A stretch of 64,000 nucleotides of DNA from Micromonospora kangleipakensis (GCF_004217615.1 NZ_SHLD01000001.1:1302001-1366000); one strand, 5' to 3'. Counted from the first letter of the stretch, positions 16,643 to 24,913 are shown. Numbers and translations are program-made. The notes: a model not told the origin generated them from the letters alone.

Positions 16643-17323
16643 CTACTGCGCGGCGAGGACGTCAACGACGAAGCGCAGCGGGCCGGCCGGGCGGCCACCC
16701 GCGGAGTCGTTGCCGTACGCCAGGTCGGCGGGGATGTCCAGCTGCACCCGGCTGCCCACGGTCACCCCGACCAGGCCCTGGTCCCAGCCCTTGATGACCT
16801 GGCCGACGCCGATCGGGAAGCTGGCCGGCTGCCCGTTGTTCCAGGAGGCGTCGAACTCCTTGCCGTCCTTGTAGAACACGCCCACGTAGTTGGTGGTGAT
16901 GGTCTGGCCGGCCTTGACCGCCGGGCCCTTGCCCTTGATCAGCGGGGTGAGGGTGAGCTTGGTCAGCTCGCCCTTGCCCGGGTCGACCTTCGGCTTGGTG
17001 GCGAGCGCCGGATCCACGCCCTCCGGGAGCTGCTGCGGCGGCGCGGCGGGCGCGGCGGGCGCGGTGGCGTCGGGAGCCGGAGCGGTGGCGCTGGCCGCGG
17101 GGGTGCCGGCGGCCTCCTTCTTGTCGTCGTCCCCGCCGTTGACGACGACGAAGACACCGATCAGCACCGCGACGACGGCGACACCGGCGAGCGCGCCGAG
17201 CAGCGACTGCCGGCGGCGCTTCGCCTCGGCCGCCTTCTTCGCCGCCAGCTGGGCGGCCAGCCGCCGCTCCGCCTTGGTGCCCGGGCCCTGGCCCGCCGAC
17301 CGGTTCTGCACACGCTCGCTCAC
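16643..17323 (-). CDS. Membrane-anchored FKBP-type peptidyl-prolyl cis-trans isomerase
   Basis: 226 residues. A basic cytoplasmic N-terminus (1-40) precedes one transmembrane helix (LLGALAGVAVVAVLIGVFVV, 41-60). Then come an Ala/Pro linker and an extracytoplasmic FKBP domain (about 120-226) with TTNYVGVFYKDGKEFDASW and GQVIKGWDQGLVGVTVGSR, the core of the prolyl isomerase site. It probably helps folding of exported proteins. The start is GTG 17323, with AGGGGAG upstream. It is divergent from the PPOX gene at 17480. Confidence 0.9.
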   Translation of the reverse strand: MSERVQNRSAGQGPGTKAERRLAAQLAAKKAAEAKRRRQSLLGALAGVAVVAVLIGVFVVVNGGDDDKKEAAGTPAASATAPAPDATAPAAPAAPPQQLPEGVDPALATKPKVDPGKGELTKLTLTPLIKGKGPAVKAGQTITTNYVGVFYKDGKEFDASWNNGQPASFPIGVGQVIKGWDQGLVGVTVGSRVQLDIPADLAYGNDSAGGRPAGPLRFVVDVLAAQ

Positions 17324-17466
17324 GTCGAACTCCCCTGCTGGGTGGTGGGTGCGGCCCGGCGGCCGCTGCCGAGACCAGCGCACACGGTACCCGCCGCGAC
17401 GCCCTCGGTGTCCCCTCGCCCGGGGCCGGATCGGACAGCAGGCCCGTCGATGCCGGTTTTCGGTAG

Positions 17467-17472
17467 TAGGTT
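17467..17472 (+). promoter_or_regulatory. -10 hexamer for a leaderless PPOX transcript
   Basis: TAGGTT, then 7 nt, then ATG 17480; no SD in between. Confidence 0.55.
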
Positions 17473-17479
17473 CACGAGC

Positions 17480-17872
17480 ATGGCGATCCTCACCGAAGAA
17501 GACCTGGCCCTGCTCTCCGAGCCGCAGCTCGCCCACGTGGCCACCGTCGAGGCCGACGGCTCTCCGCACGTGACCCCGGTCTGGGTGGACACCGACGGCG
17601 AGCACATCGTGTTCAACACCGCCAAGGGCCGGCAGAAGTACGTCAACATCGAACGCAACCCGGTGGTCGCGGTCTCGGTCGTGGACAAGGCGAACGACTT
17701 CCGCACCCTCTGGGTGAAGGGCACGGCCGAGTTCGTCGCCGAGGGCGCCGACGAGCACATCGACCGGATGGCGAAGAAGTACCTCGGCCAGGACACCTAC
17801 CCGTTCCGCCAGCCGGGCGAGGAGCGGGTCATCGTCCGGATCACCCCGACCGGCAAGCTCGGCCGCGGCTGA
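17480..17872 (+). CDS. PPOX-class probable F420-dependent oxidoreductase
   Basis: 130-residue split-barrel protein of the Rv1155-like group. LAHVATVEADGSPHVTPVWVDTDG (18-41) and NTAKGRQKYVNIERNPVVAV are the conserved first strands and the cofactor-phosphate loop. Many members use F420 instead of FMN; the Lys/Arg content of the KGRQKY loop fits, but the cofactor is inferred. The start ATG 17480 fits the leaderless pattern. It is divergent from the FKBP gene and convergent with Ku. Confidence 0.87.
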   Translation: MAILTEEDLALLSEPQLAHVATVEADGSPHVTPVWVDTDGEHIVFNTAKGRQKYVNIERNPVVAVSVVDKANDFRTLWVKGTAEFVAEGADEHIDRMAKKYLGQDTYPFRQPGEERVIVRITPTGKLGRG

Positions 17873-17880
17873 CGTCCGGT

Positions 17881-17912
17881 CCCCCTGCCGTCCGATCCGG
17901 CGCGGCAGGGGG
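17881..17912. terminator. Bidirectional terminator between the PPOX gene and ku
   Basis: Perfect 10-bp stem CCCCCTGCCG / CGGCAGGGGG with a 12-nt loop, between two convergent stop codons. Confidence 0.7.
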
Positions 17913-17922
17913 CGGTCGCAGG

Positions 17923-18954
17923 TCAGGCGGTCTTGCGGGGGGCGGCCTTCTTCTCGGCGGCCTTCTTCGCCGGGGCCTTGGCCGCCTTCTTCTCCGCGGT
18001 CTGCTTCGCCGCCGCCTTCTTGGCCGGCTCGGCCTTCTTGGCGGCGGCCTTCTTCGCCGGGGCCTTGGCCGCCTTCTTCTCGGCCGCCTTCTTCGCCGGC
18101 GCCTTGGCGGCCTTCTGCGCCGACCGGGCGGCCGAGATCGGGGTCGGCTCGGCGGCCGCGCCGGCGGCCTCCTCGCCGCGGGCGGCCCGGGCCCGCTCCA
18201 CCGAGGCCTTCAGGGCGGCCATCAGGTCGACCGCGGCGGCCGGCGCGGCCTCCACCTCCTCCGGCTGGACCACCTCGCGGCCCTCGACCTTCGCGTCGAT
18301 GACCTCCTGCAACGCCGCCCGGTAGTCGTCGGTGAAGGCGTCCGGCTGGAACTCCCCGGCCATCGAGTCGATCAGCGAACTGGCCATCGCCAGCTCCGGC
18401 GGCCGGACCTTGAGATCCTCGTCCAGGAAACCGAAGTCGGGGGTACGCACCTCGTCCGGCCAGAGCATCGTGTTGAGCAGCAGCACGCCCTCGCGTACCC
18501 GCAGGGTGGCGAGCTGTTCGCGCTGGCGCAGCGCCACCTTGACGATCGCCACCCGCTCCGAGTCGGCGAGCGCGTTCCGCAGCAGCACGTACGGCTTGGT
18601 CGCCGAGCCCTCCGGCTCCAGGAAGTACGCCTTGTTGTAGAGGATCGGGTCGACCTGCTCGGCGGGGACGAACTCCAGCACGTCGATCGCGCGCGAGGTG
18701 GTCAGCGGCAGCTCGGCGAAGTCCTCGTCGGTGAGGATGACCATCTCGCCGCCGCCGATGTCGTACCCCTTGGCGATGTCGTCGTAGGTGACCTCCTCGC
18801 CGCAGACCGAGCAGGTGCGCTTGTAGCGGATGCGGCCGCCGTCGTCGCGGTGCACCTGGTGGAAGCGGATGTCCTTCTCCTCGGTGGCCGAGTAGAGCTT
18901 CACCCCGATCGACACCAGCCCGAACGACACCGCTCCTTTCCAGATCGCCCGCAT
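17923..18954 (-). CDS. ku: Bacterial Ku, non-homologous end-joining protein
   Basis: 343-residue homodimeric ring that binds DNA ends and recruits LigD. The start MRAIWKGAVSFGLVSIGVKLYSATE is the Ku signature (first residues of the beta-barrel), followed by CSVCGEEVTYDDIAKGY. The core ends near residue 265. The rest is a basic tail of repeated Ala-Lys units (KAAKAPAKKAAEKK type, with Pro), similar to extended tails in other actinomycete Ku proteins that bind DNA non-specifically. The ATG at 18954 follows GGAGAGGAG. Start codons of ku and the divergent ligase are about 85 bp apart, so they share a promoter region. Confidence 0.95.
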   Translation of the reverse strand: MRAIWKGAVSFGLVSIGVKLYSATEEKDIRFHQVHRDDGGRIRYKRTCSVCGEEVTYDDIAKGYDIGGGEMVILTDEDFAELPLTTSRAIDVLEFVPAEQVDPILYNKAYFLEPEGSATKPYVLLRNALADSERVAIVKVALRQREQLATLRVREGVLLLNTMLWPDEVRTPDFGFLDEDLKVRPPELAMASSLIDSMAGEFQPDAFTDDYRAALQEVIDAKVEGREVVQPEEVEAAPAAAVDLMAALKASVERARAARGEEAAGAAAEPTPISAARSAQKAAKAPAKKAAEKKAAKAPAKKAAAKKAEPAKKAAAKQTAEKKAAKAPAKKAAEKKAAPRKTA

Positions 18955-19027
18955 CACGCGCTCCTCTCCCCGGTTCTGCTCAGGATCGCAAACGATCGAA
19001 CGGGACGCACGCTCTTCGCCGTGCAAC

Positions 19028-19033
19028 TACAGT
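19028..19033 (+). promoter_or_regulatory. -10 hexamer for a leaderless NHEJ ligase transcript
   Basis: TACAGT ends 6 nt before GTG 19040, and no SD lies between, in the ku-ligD divergent region. Confidence 0.5.
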
Positions 19034-19039
19034 CAGAAG

Positions 19040-19981
19040 GTGCCCGGCGCGCCGTTGAAGCCGATGCTCGCGATGACCGGGCAGCTCCCGGCCGGTGCCG
19101 GCTGGGCGTACGAGTTCAAGTGGGACGGCGTCCGGGCGCTCGCCGACATCTCCTACGGCGACCACCACCTGTACGCCCGCTCCGGCGTGGAGATCACCAC
19201 CGCGTACCCCGAGTTGCTCCCGTTGGCCGAGCAGGTCGACGACGCGCTGCTGGACGGCGAGGTGGTGCTGTTCACCGAGCGCGGGCAGCCCTCGTTCACC
19301 GCGCTGGCCGAGCGGATGCACGTCCGGAACCCGGCCAAGGCGGCCCGGCTGGCGGCGGCGGCGCCGGTGACGTACATGATCTTCGACCTGCTGCGGCTGC
19401 GCGGCGAGAGCCTGACCGGCCGTCCCTACCGGGAGCGGCGGGCGGCGCTGGAGTCGCTCGGGTTGGGAGCCGCGCGGTGGGCGGTCCCGCCGACCTTCGA
19501 CGACGGCCCGGCCACCTACGAGGCCGCCGGCGAGCACGGCCTGGAGGGGGTGATGGCCAAGCGGGTCGACTCGGTCTACCGGCCGGGGGTGCGCTCGCCG
19601 GACTGGCTGAAGGTCAAGCTGGAGGTCACCGGCGACTTCGTGGTGGGCGGCTGGCGGCCCGGCGCCCGGAAGATCGGTGGCCTGCTGGTGGGGGTGCCCG
19701 GCAAGGACGGCCGGCTCACCTACCGGGGCCGGGTCGGCGGCGGGATCGGCGCCGCCCTGGAACGGGAGCTGCTGCGCGAGCTGGAGCCGCTGCGCACGGC
19801 GGCGTCGCCGTTCGCCGGGGACGTGCCGCGCGAGGATGCCAAGGGCGCGAACTGGGTAACACCGCAGATCGTGGTGGAGGTGAAGTACGGCCAGCGCACC
19901 CCGGACGGGCGGCTGCGCTTCCCCCGGATCCTGCGCCTGCGCCCCGACAAGCCGCCCGAGGAGGTCGAGGATGCCAGCTGA
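19040..19981 (+). CDS. ligD: ATP-dependent DNA ligase (stand-alone LigD ligase domain)
   Basis: 313 residues. The adenylated lysine lies in EFKWDGVRA (Lys27), followed by DGEVVLF (motif III), EGVMAKRVDS (motif IV) and DWLKVKLE (motif V), then the OB-fold domain (about 200-305) ending in VEVKYGQRTPDGRLRFP. It seals breaks held by Ku. In M. tuberculosis the ligase, polymerase and nuclease are one LigD protein; here the ligase stands alone and no 3'-phosphoesterase domain occurs in the window. It overlaps the polymerase gene by 11 nt. Confidence 0.93.
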   Translation: MPGAPLKPMLAMTGQLPAGAGWAYEFKWDGVRALADISYGDHHLYARSGVEITTAYPELLPLAEQVDDALLDGEVVLFTERGQPSFTALAERMHVRNPAKAARLAAAAPVTYMIFDLLRLRGESLTGRPYRERRAALESLGLGAARWAVPPTFDDGPATYEAAGEHGLEGVMAKRVDSVYRPGVRSPDWLKVKLEVTGDFVVGGWRPGARKIGGLLVGVPGKDGRLTYRGRVGGGIGAALERELLRELEPLRTAASPFAGDVPREDAKGANWVTPQIVVEVKYGQRTPDGRLRFPRILRLRPDKPPEEVEDAS

Positions 19982-20885
19982 CCGGTTGAAGGTGGACGTC
20001 GAGGGGCGCTCGCTGGAACTGTCCAACCTGGACAAGGTGCTCTACCCCGAGGCCGGGTTCACCAAGGGCGAGGTGATCGACTACTACACCCGGATCGCCC
20101 CGGTGCTGCTGCCGCACCTGGCCGACCGGCCGCTCACCCGGATCCGGTTCCCCAACGGCGTCGGCGGGGGCTCGTTCTTCGAGAAGAACGCCCCGGCCGC
20201 CACCCCCGCCTGGGTACGCACCGAGACACTGCCCGCCCCCGGGTCGACCAAGGGCCGGGAGACCATCGACTACGTGGTCGCCGAGGACCTGCCCACCCTG
20301 GTCTGGCTGGCCAACCTCGCCGCGCTGGAGCTGCACACGCCGCAGTGGAAGATCGGCGCGCACCCGGACATGATGGTGGTCGACCTGGACCCGGGCGCGC
20401 CGGCGGCGCTGAAGCAGTGCTGCCAGGTGGCGCTGCTGATGCGGGACCGGCTGGCGGCCGACGGCGTCGAGGCGTACCCGAAGACGTCGGGCAAGAAGGG
20501 CATGCAGCTCTGCTGCCCGATCGCGGGGACGCAGTCCTCCGATGCCGTCTCCGACTACGCCAAGCGGATCGCGCAGGAGCTGGAGCGGGCCCACCCGAAG
20601 CTGATCGTGTCGAAGATGGCGAAGAACCTGCGGCCGGGGAAGATCTTCATCGACTGGAGTCAGAACAACGCGGCGAAGACGACGGTGGCGCCGTACTCGC
20701 TGCGCGCCCAGTCGGTGCCGTCGGTGTCGACCCCGCTGACCTGGGACGAGGTCTCCGCCGGGGCGGCCGGGAAGCGGCCGTCGACGAAGCCGTACACGGC
20801 GGGTGAGGTGCTCAAGCGCGTCGAGAAGCAGGGCGACCTGCTCGCCCCGCTGTTGGAGGGCGGCCCCGAGCTCCCCGAATCCTGA
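19971..20885 (+). CDS. ligD: LigD-type NHEJ polymerase/primase
   Basis: 304 residues of the archaeo-eukaryotic primase superfamily. It fills in gaps at Ku-bound ends and prefers ribonucleotides. The catalytic metal site is VVDLDPG (Asp138 and Asp140), with PKTSGKKGMQL downstream as the nucleotide-binding loop and IDWSQNNAAKTTVAPYSLR as the third conserved block. ATG 19971 lies inside the end of the ligase gene, so both are on one coupled message. Length matches stand-alone PolDom proteins. Confidence 0.93.
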   Translation: MPADRLKVDVEGRSLELSNLDKVLYPEAGFTKGEVIDYYTRIAPVLLPHLADRPLTRIRFPNGVGGGSFFEKNAPAATPAWVRTETLPAPGSTKGRETIDYVVAEDLPTLVWLANLAALELHTPQWKIGAHPDMMVVDLDPGAPAALKQCCQVALLMRDRLAADGVEAYPKTSGKKGMQLCCPIAGTQSSDAVSDYAKRIAQELERAHPKLIVSKMAKNLRPGKIFIDWSQNNAAKTTVAPYSLRAQSVPSVSTPLTWDEVSAGAAGKRPSTKPYTAGEVLKRVEKQGDLLAPLLEGGPELPES

Positions 20886-21045
20886 CGACAGCCGGTTTCT
20901 GGCGGTGCCCGCAGCGGCATGCCCGGCCGCGGCCAGTTCGTGGTTTGTCGACCCGCTTGGATTCCCGGCGGAGAGTCCCGGGCTGTGCGGCGCGTGGTAC
21001 GACTGACGGCATAAATGCGGCAGAACTGACAGAACGGGCGCGCCG

Positions 21046-22251
21046 ATGACCGCCGGCAACTCGAGCGACCTCCTGCGGGATCACGCCGAGCCGCAGCGCG
21101 CCACCTACGTCGAGCTCTTCTTCGACGTGATCCTCGTCTTCGCTCTGACCCGGCTGTCGCACACCCTGTTCACCGACCTCACCTGGCTCGGCGCTCTGCA
21201 CACCGTGATCCTGCTCGCCGCGTTCTGGTGGGTCTGGGTCTTCACCGCTTGGACCACGGACCGCCTCAACCCTGCCCAGCCCGCGATCCAGCTCGTGATC
21301 ATCCCCATCATGCTCGGCACCCTGATCATGGCGGGTGCGGCGCCCACTGCATTCGGCGAGGATGGCATGATCTTCGCCGCCACATACGTGATCATCCAGG
21401 TCGGCCGGGCCCTCTTCGTCACGTCGGCGCTGCGCCGCCGGCCGGAGGTGGCGATCGGCTCGCTGCAGCAGCTCATCTGGAACTGCTTCGCAGGAGTGCT
21501 GTGGATCGCGGGCGCACTGACCGAGGGCACCCCTCGGGTGGTGATCTGGCTCCTCGCGGCGGTCCTTGGCTACACCATGAGCCGGCTGGACTTCCGGCTG
21601 CCCAAGCTCGGCCCGGCCCGGATCACCGCACAGGCCGTCTCCGCGGAGCATCTCGCCGAGCGCTACCAGCAAATCATGATCATCGCGTTTGGTGAGTCGA
21701 TCCTGGCAGCAGGCGGGCAGTTCGCCGCGTTCGGGTTCGAGCGGGATCGAGTGATCGCGTTCGTCCTGGCGTTCACCATCACCGCGCTGCTATGGCGGAT
21801 CTACTTCTACCGTGCGGGCCTGCTCCTCCCGGCTGTGATCGCGGCCAGCGCCGCGCCGGCATTCTTCAGCCGGTCCGCCTCGTATGCCCATCTCGTCATG
21901 GCCGGCGGCATCGTACTCAGCTCGGTTGGCGACGAGATCATCATCAACCACCCGTTCGCCGAGGCCAACCTGGTCTGGTCTGCCGTCATTCTCTGCGGGC
22001 CCGCGATCTACCTGGCCGGCCGTGCCCGACTCGACTACCTGTCGTTCAGCAAGGTCGCCGTGTCCCGAGTGATCGGTCTACTCCTGCTCGTCGTCCTGTC
22101 ACCCGTGGTGGCGTTCCTGCCACCGGTCCTGATCGCCGTCGTGGCCGTTGTCATCCTCACCGCGATCGCCACCTCGGACACCATCTCCTGGCGCTTCCGC
22201 CCGAGCAAACCGAAGCCGCCGCCGCCCGGCGGACCGTACCGACGCCGGTAG
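21046..22251 (+). CDS. Low temperature requirement protein A (LtrA) family membrane protein
   Basis: 401 residues, about ten or more hydrophobic helices. ATYVELFFDVILVFALTRLS (17-36) is the LtrA opening motif, AERYQQIMIIAFGESILA is the second conserved block, and the end is Pro/Lys-rich. The family was named from a Listeria cold-growth mutant; molecular function is unknown. Base composition in sampled lines is lower (about 62-67% GC) than in neighbours, with more A/T-ending codons, which may mark later acquisition. No strong SD is visible before ATG 21046, so the start is less certain. Confidence 0.85.
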   Translation: MTAGNSSDLLRDHAEPQRATYVELFFDVILVFALTRLSHTLFTDLTWLGALHTVILLAAFWWVWVFTAWTTDRLNPAQPAIQLVIIPIMLGTLIMAGAAPTAFGEDGMIFAATYVIIQVGRALFVTSALRRRPEVAIGSLQQLIWNCFAGVLWIAGALTEGTPRVVIWLLAAVLGYTMSRLDFRLPKLGPARITAQAVSAEHLAERYQQIMIIAFGESILAAGGQFAAFGFERDRVIAFVLAFTITALLWRIYFYRAGLLLPAVIAASAAPAFFSRSASYAHLVMAGGIVLSSVGDEIIINHPFAEANLVWSAVILCGPAIYLAGRARLDYLSFSKVAVSRVIGLLLLVVLSPVVAFLPPVLIAVVAVVILTAIATSDTISWRFRPSKPKPPPPGGPYRRR

Positions 22252-22391
22252 CGCCACAGCTGGGCGGCCGCGCCGAGCAGCTGGCGCACGGCGGACGAGG
22301 TGCCAGGCAGGTCGAGAAGACGGCTGGTCCGCTGCTGAGGGGCCCGCGCTGCCCCGGGTCCTGAGCCGCCGGGGCGGTGCGGGTCCGGGGA

Positions 22392-22886
22392 TCAGCGGCG
22401 GGCGGCCTCCCAGGCGGCGCTGCTACGGAAGTACGTGTCGTAGAGCTCCTGCACCTCCAGCAGGCTCTCCGGCGGCACCTTCCCGTACGCGATCCGCTCC
22501 AGGTGGCGGAAGTACTCGAACCGCTCGACGCCGGGCGTGATGACGATGAGGATGTCGGCGTTCTCGCCCGGGGCGGCGGCGAACGCGTGCGCCAGGCCGG
22601 GCGGCACGATGACCAGGTCGCCGCGTTCGGCGGTGACCACCTGGTCGCCGGAGAGCAGTTGCGCGGTGCCGTCCAGCAGGTAGAACAGCTCGGCGGAGTT
22701 GGCGTGGTGGTGCGGCCGGGCACCGTCCGCGCCGTCGTGCAGGGTGACCCGCTGGGTGGAGAGCGCGCCACCGGTGGCGCTGCTGTCGGCGAGCAGCCGG
22801 ATGGTGGTCGGTGCCCGGCCCACCACCTCGGCGTCGGCCGCGCGGACGATGACGGACTCGTCGAAGTCGGGCGTGATCAGGGACAT
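22392..22886 (-). CDS. Cupin domain protein
   Basis: 164-residue single-domain cupin. HHHANSAELFYLLDGTAQL (about 58-76) is the first motif (G-x5-HxH-x3,4-E-x6-G), with His residues and Glu for a metal, and PPGLAHAFAAAPG the second. A C-terminal helix region (from about 130) with VERFEYFRHLERIAYG is seen in the quercetinase/germin-like group of actinomycetes. The reaction is unknown. AAGGAG lies before the ATG. It is downstream of the DUF4267 gene on the same strand (31 bp), so it may belong to the TetR-controlled transcript. Confidence 0.85.
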   Translation of the reverse strand: MSLITPDFDESVIVRAADAEVVGRAPTTIRLLADSSATGGALSTQRVTLHDGADGARPHHHANSAELFYLLDGTAQLLSGDQVVTAERGDLVIVPPGLAHAFAAAPGENADILIVITPGVERFEYFRHLERIAYGKVPPESLLEVQELYDTYFRSSAAWEAARR

Positions 22887-22917
22887 CTGACGGCTCCTTA
22901 GCGGGGATCGCGGGTCT

Positions 22918-23289
22918 CTACAGGGCGAACAGCAGGACGGCGTCGAGGAGTACGACCACGGCGGTGGCGAAGTGGATGCCGAAGGCGGCGGCCTTCGTAC
23001 CGCCGTGCCGGAGCACGATCACGGTGTCGCCCAGCGGTTCGAGCGCGCCGAGCAGCATGTACCAGGCGACCGCGGTGGGGGTGGCGAACCCGATCAGGGC
23101 GAGGCCGAGCAGGCCGTAGGTGAGGTCGCGCAGACCCTTGACCGTGAGGTAGGCGCGGTCACCGTCCGGCTTGGCCGGGACGCCGTAACCGGCGGCGGCG
23201 GCCTCGGGCTGCAGGAGGAACCGGGCACCGATGACGACGAGGAGGAGGCTGATGACGACGGCGAGTCCGTAGGCGAGGGGGCTGAGCAT
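22918..23289 (-). CDS. DUF4267 family small membrane protein
   Basis: 123 residues, four hydrophobic helices, opening SPLAYGLAVVISLLLVVIGARFLLQP. Such proteins are usually encoded next to TetR regulators, as here. The role is unknown. GGGAGT is the ribosome site. A perfect operator palindrome lies 17 bp upstream of the start, and a TAGCTT hexamer (minus strand, 23335-23330) could be its -10, placing the promoter between the two operators. Confidence 0.8.
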   Translation of the reverse strand: MLSPLAYGLAVVISLLLVVIGARFLLQPEAAAAGYGVPAKPDGDRAYLTVKGLRDLTYGLLGLALIGFATPTAVAWYMLLGALEPLGDTVIVLRHGGTKAAAFGIHFATAVVVLLDAVLLFAL

Positions 23290-23305
23290 GTCCGACTCCC
23301 AAGTG

Positions 23306-23318
23306 CTAGCGCTGCTAG
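23306..23318. promoter_or_regulatory. TetR operator 1
   Basis: Perfect palindrome CTAGC-N3-GCTAG with centre GCT. It lies in the leader of the DUF4267 gene, with the same arms as operator 2, whose centre is 50 bp away. Confidence 0.65.
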
Positions 23319-23355
23319 GTCTGAGAGCGAAGCTAGCAGACCGCCGGCAGAATCG

Positions 23356-23371
23356 CTAGCAGTGCTAGAGT
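23356..23371. promoter_or_regulatory. TetR operator 2 overlapping the tetR -10
   Basis: CTAGC-AGT-GCTAG at 23356-23368; its last three bases are the first three of TAGAGT (23366-23371), the -10 hexamer that ends 7 nt before ATG 23379. Binding would block the leaderless tetR promoter. Confidence 0.65.
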
Positions 23372-23378
23372 TGCGGTC

Positions 23379-23951
23379 ATGGCTATACGAGAGCGCCGCG
23401 AGCGTGAGCGTGCGGAACGGGAGCGGGCCATCGTGGCCGCCGCCCGGGAGCTGGCCGAGTCGGAGGGCTGGGACGCCGTCACCACCCGCCGGCTCGCCGC
23501 CCAGATCGAGTACAGCCAGCCCGTGCTGTACAGCCACTTCAAGGGCAAGGACGCCATCATGGCGGCCGTCGCCGTGGAGGGCTTCGGCGATCTGGGCCGG
23601 GAGCTGGCCGCCGCGCGTACCGCCGCGACCGACGAGCGGCAGGCGGTGGCCGATGTCGCCGCGGCCTACGCCGCGTTCGCCGAGCGGCGGCCCGCGCTCT
23701 ACGACGCGATGTTCACCCTCGCGGTCGACCTGCCGTTCGCCAGCCAGGACGTCCCGGTCGACCCGGCCCGGGCCTTCGCCGAGCTGGCCGAGACGCTGCG
23801 GCCGGTCGCCGGCGACGACGACCTGGAGACGTTCACCGAGACCTTCTGGAGCGGGCTGCACGGCCTGGTCACGCTCATGCGCAGCGGCCGGCTCCGGCGT
23901 ACGGACCACGAGCGGCGGCTGGCGCTCCTGGTGGACCGGTTCGCCCGCTGA
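23379..23951 (+). CDS. TetR family transcriptional repressor
   Basis: 190 residues. The N-terminal HTH domain (about 8-58) contains RAIVAAARELAESEGWDAVTTRRLAAQIEYSQPVLYSHFKGKD (in part), the standard TetR recognition helix region. The C-terminal ligand domain includes a WHG-like segment (FWSGLHGLVTLMRSGRL), as in the TetR_C_33/WHG group. Two identical-arm palindromes flank its divergent promoter region, so it very likely represses itself and the DUF4267-cupin genes. The inducer is unknown. Confidence 0.92.
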   Translation: MAIRERRERERAERERAIVAAARELAESEGWDAVTTRRLAAQIEYSQPVLYSHFKGKDAIMAAVAVEGFGDLGRELAAARTAATDERQAVADVAAAYAAFAERRPALYDAMFTLAVDLPFASQDVPVDPARAFAELAETLRPVAGDDDLETFTETFWSGLHGLVTLMRSGRLRRTDHERRLALLVDRFAR

Positions 23952-23993
23952 ACCCTCCGGCCTGCCGCAGCCGTCGGGTGGCGGGCCGCTGGC

Positions 23994-23999
23994 TAGGGT
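23994..23999 (+). promoter_or_regulatory. -10 hexamer upstream of the TIGR03089 gene
   Basis: TAGGGT about 28 nt before ATG 24027, leaving a short leader that holds AGGAGGAG. Confidence 0.4.
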
Positions 24000-24026
24000 G
24001 GACCGACCGGCAGGAGGAGTGTCCCC

Positions 24027-24782
24027 ATGGCTGTCCACACGCCCGTACCCGTTCCGGCCGACGCGCCGCGCGCGGCCGACCTTCCGCTGCTGACCTATTA
24101 CGACGACGCGACCGGGGAGCGCACCGAGCTGACCGCGCACCAGCTCGGCGGCTGGGCGGCGCGCAGCGCCGCGCTGCTTCGCGACGGCTGCGGACTCGGC
24201 CCCGGCAGCCGGGTCGCGGTGCTGCTGCCGCCGCACTGGCGGACCGCCGCGGTGCTCGTCGGCGCCTGGTCGGTCGGGATGGCGGTCTCGTTCCGGCCGC
24301 GGGCCACCGCCGGGCTGCCGGTGCTCGAACCCGGCGGCGACCTGCCGTACGACGTGGTCTTCGTGACCCCGGAACGCCTCGACGACTGGCTGGAGGACGT
24401 GCCCGACGGGGCCCACCGCTACCTCGTCGGCACCAGGCCCGGCCCGCTGGCCGACGTGCCCGTGGGCTGGCTCGACTGGTCCGCCGAGGTGCTCCGGCAC
24501 ACCGACACCCCGCCGGACTACGGCGCCATCCACCCGTCCGACGCGGCCACCCCGGACGGCACCAGCTACGGCGAGTGGGCCGCGGTGGCAAAGGGGATCG
24601 CCGAGCAGCTCGACCTGCGGGCCGACGACCGGCTGCTGGTCGACGCCGCCGAGCACGAGCAGCCACTGAAATGGCTCCTCGCGCCCCTGGCCGCCGGCGC
24701 GTCCGTGGTCATCTGCGCCAATCTCGACCGAACCCGGCGGGACGCGGTGGCCGCCGCCGAGCAGGTCACCCGAGTTCTCTGA
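24027..24782 (+). CDS. TIGR03089 family protein (N-terminal-type acyl-adenylating enzyme homologue)
   Basis: 251 residues. It resembles only the first part of ANL enzymes: LLTYYDDATGERTELTAHQL, GSRVAVLLPPHWRTAAVLVGAWSVG and LAPLAAGASVVICANLD. The ATP-binding P-loop and catalytic lysine of true acyl-CoA ligases are missing. This short form is a recognised actinobacterial family (TIGR03089), so it is not a broken gene. It probably does not adenylate on its own; the role is unknown. The ribosome site is AGGAGGAG. Confidence 0.85.
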   Translation: MAVHTPVPVPADAPRAADLPLLTYYDDATGERTELTAHQLGGWAARSAALLRDGCGLGPGSRVAVLLPPHWRTAAVLVGAWSVGMAVSFRPRATAGLPVLEPGGDLPYDVVFVTPERLDDWLEDVPDGAHRYLVGTRPGPLADVPVGWLDWSAEVLRHTDTPPDYGAIHPSDAATPDGTSYGEWAAVAKGIAEQLDLRADDRLLVDAAEHEQPLKWLLAPLAAGASVVICANLDRTRRDAVAAAEQVTRVL

Positions 24783-24849
24783 GCCTCGTTGCCGCTGTGA
24801 TCGGGTGGCCTGGCCGCGGGTCGCCCCGAGAGGGTGGGGTGAAACCGCG

Positions 24850-24879
24850 TTGACAGGGTTGGTGGGCGGGACGCCTACT
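24850..24879 (+). promoter_or_regulatory. Promoter with consensus -35 for the double-GNAT gene
   Basis: TTGACA (24850-24855), 18-bp spacer, then CCTACT (24874-24879). Transcription would start near 24886, and the message carries GGAGG 7 nt before GTG 24914. Confidence 0.5.
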
Positions 24880-24913
24880 GGGCCGTCGGAGACAGGACGG
24901 TGGAGGATCGACG

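Noticed and set aside
17933..18130. Repeated units that look like a short direct-repeat array
   Set aside because: They encode the Ala-Lys tail of Ku in frame. Units vary and there are no spacers, so this is not a CRISPR array.
24027..24782. Truncated acyl-CoA ligase pseudogene
   Set aside because: Length and end match the known TIGR03089 family; it has an SD site and no frameshift signs.
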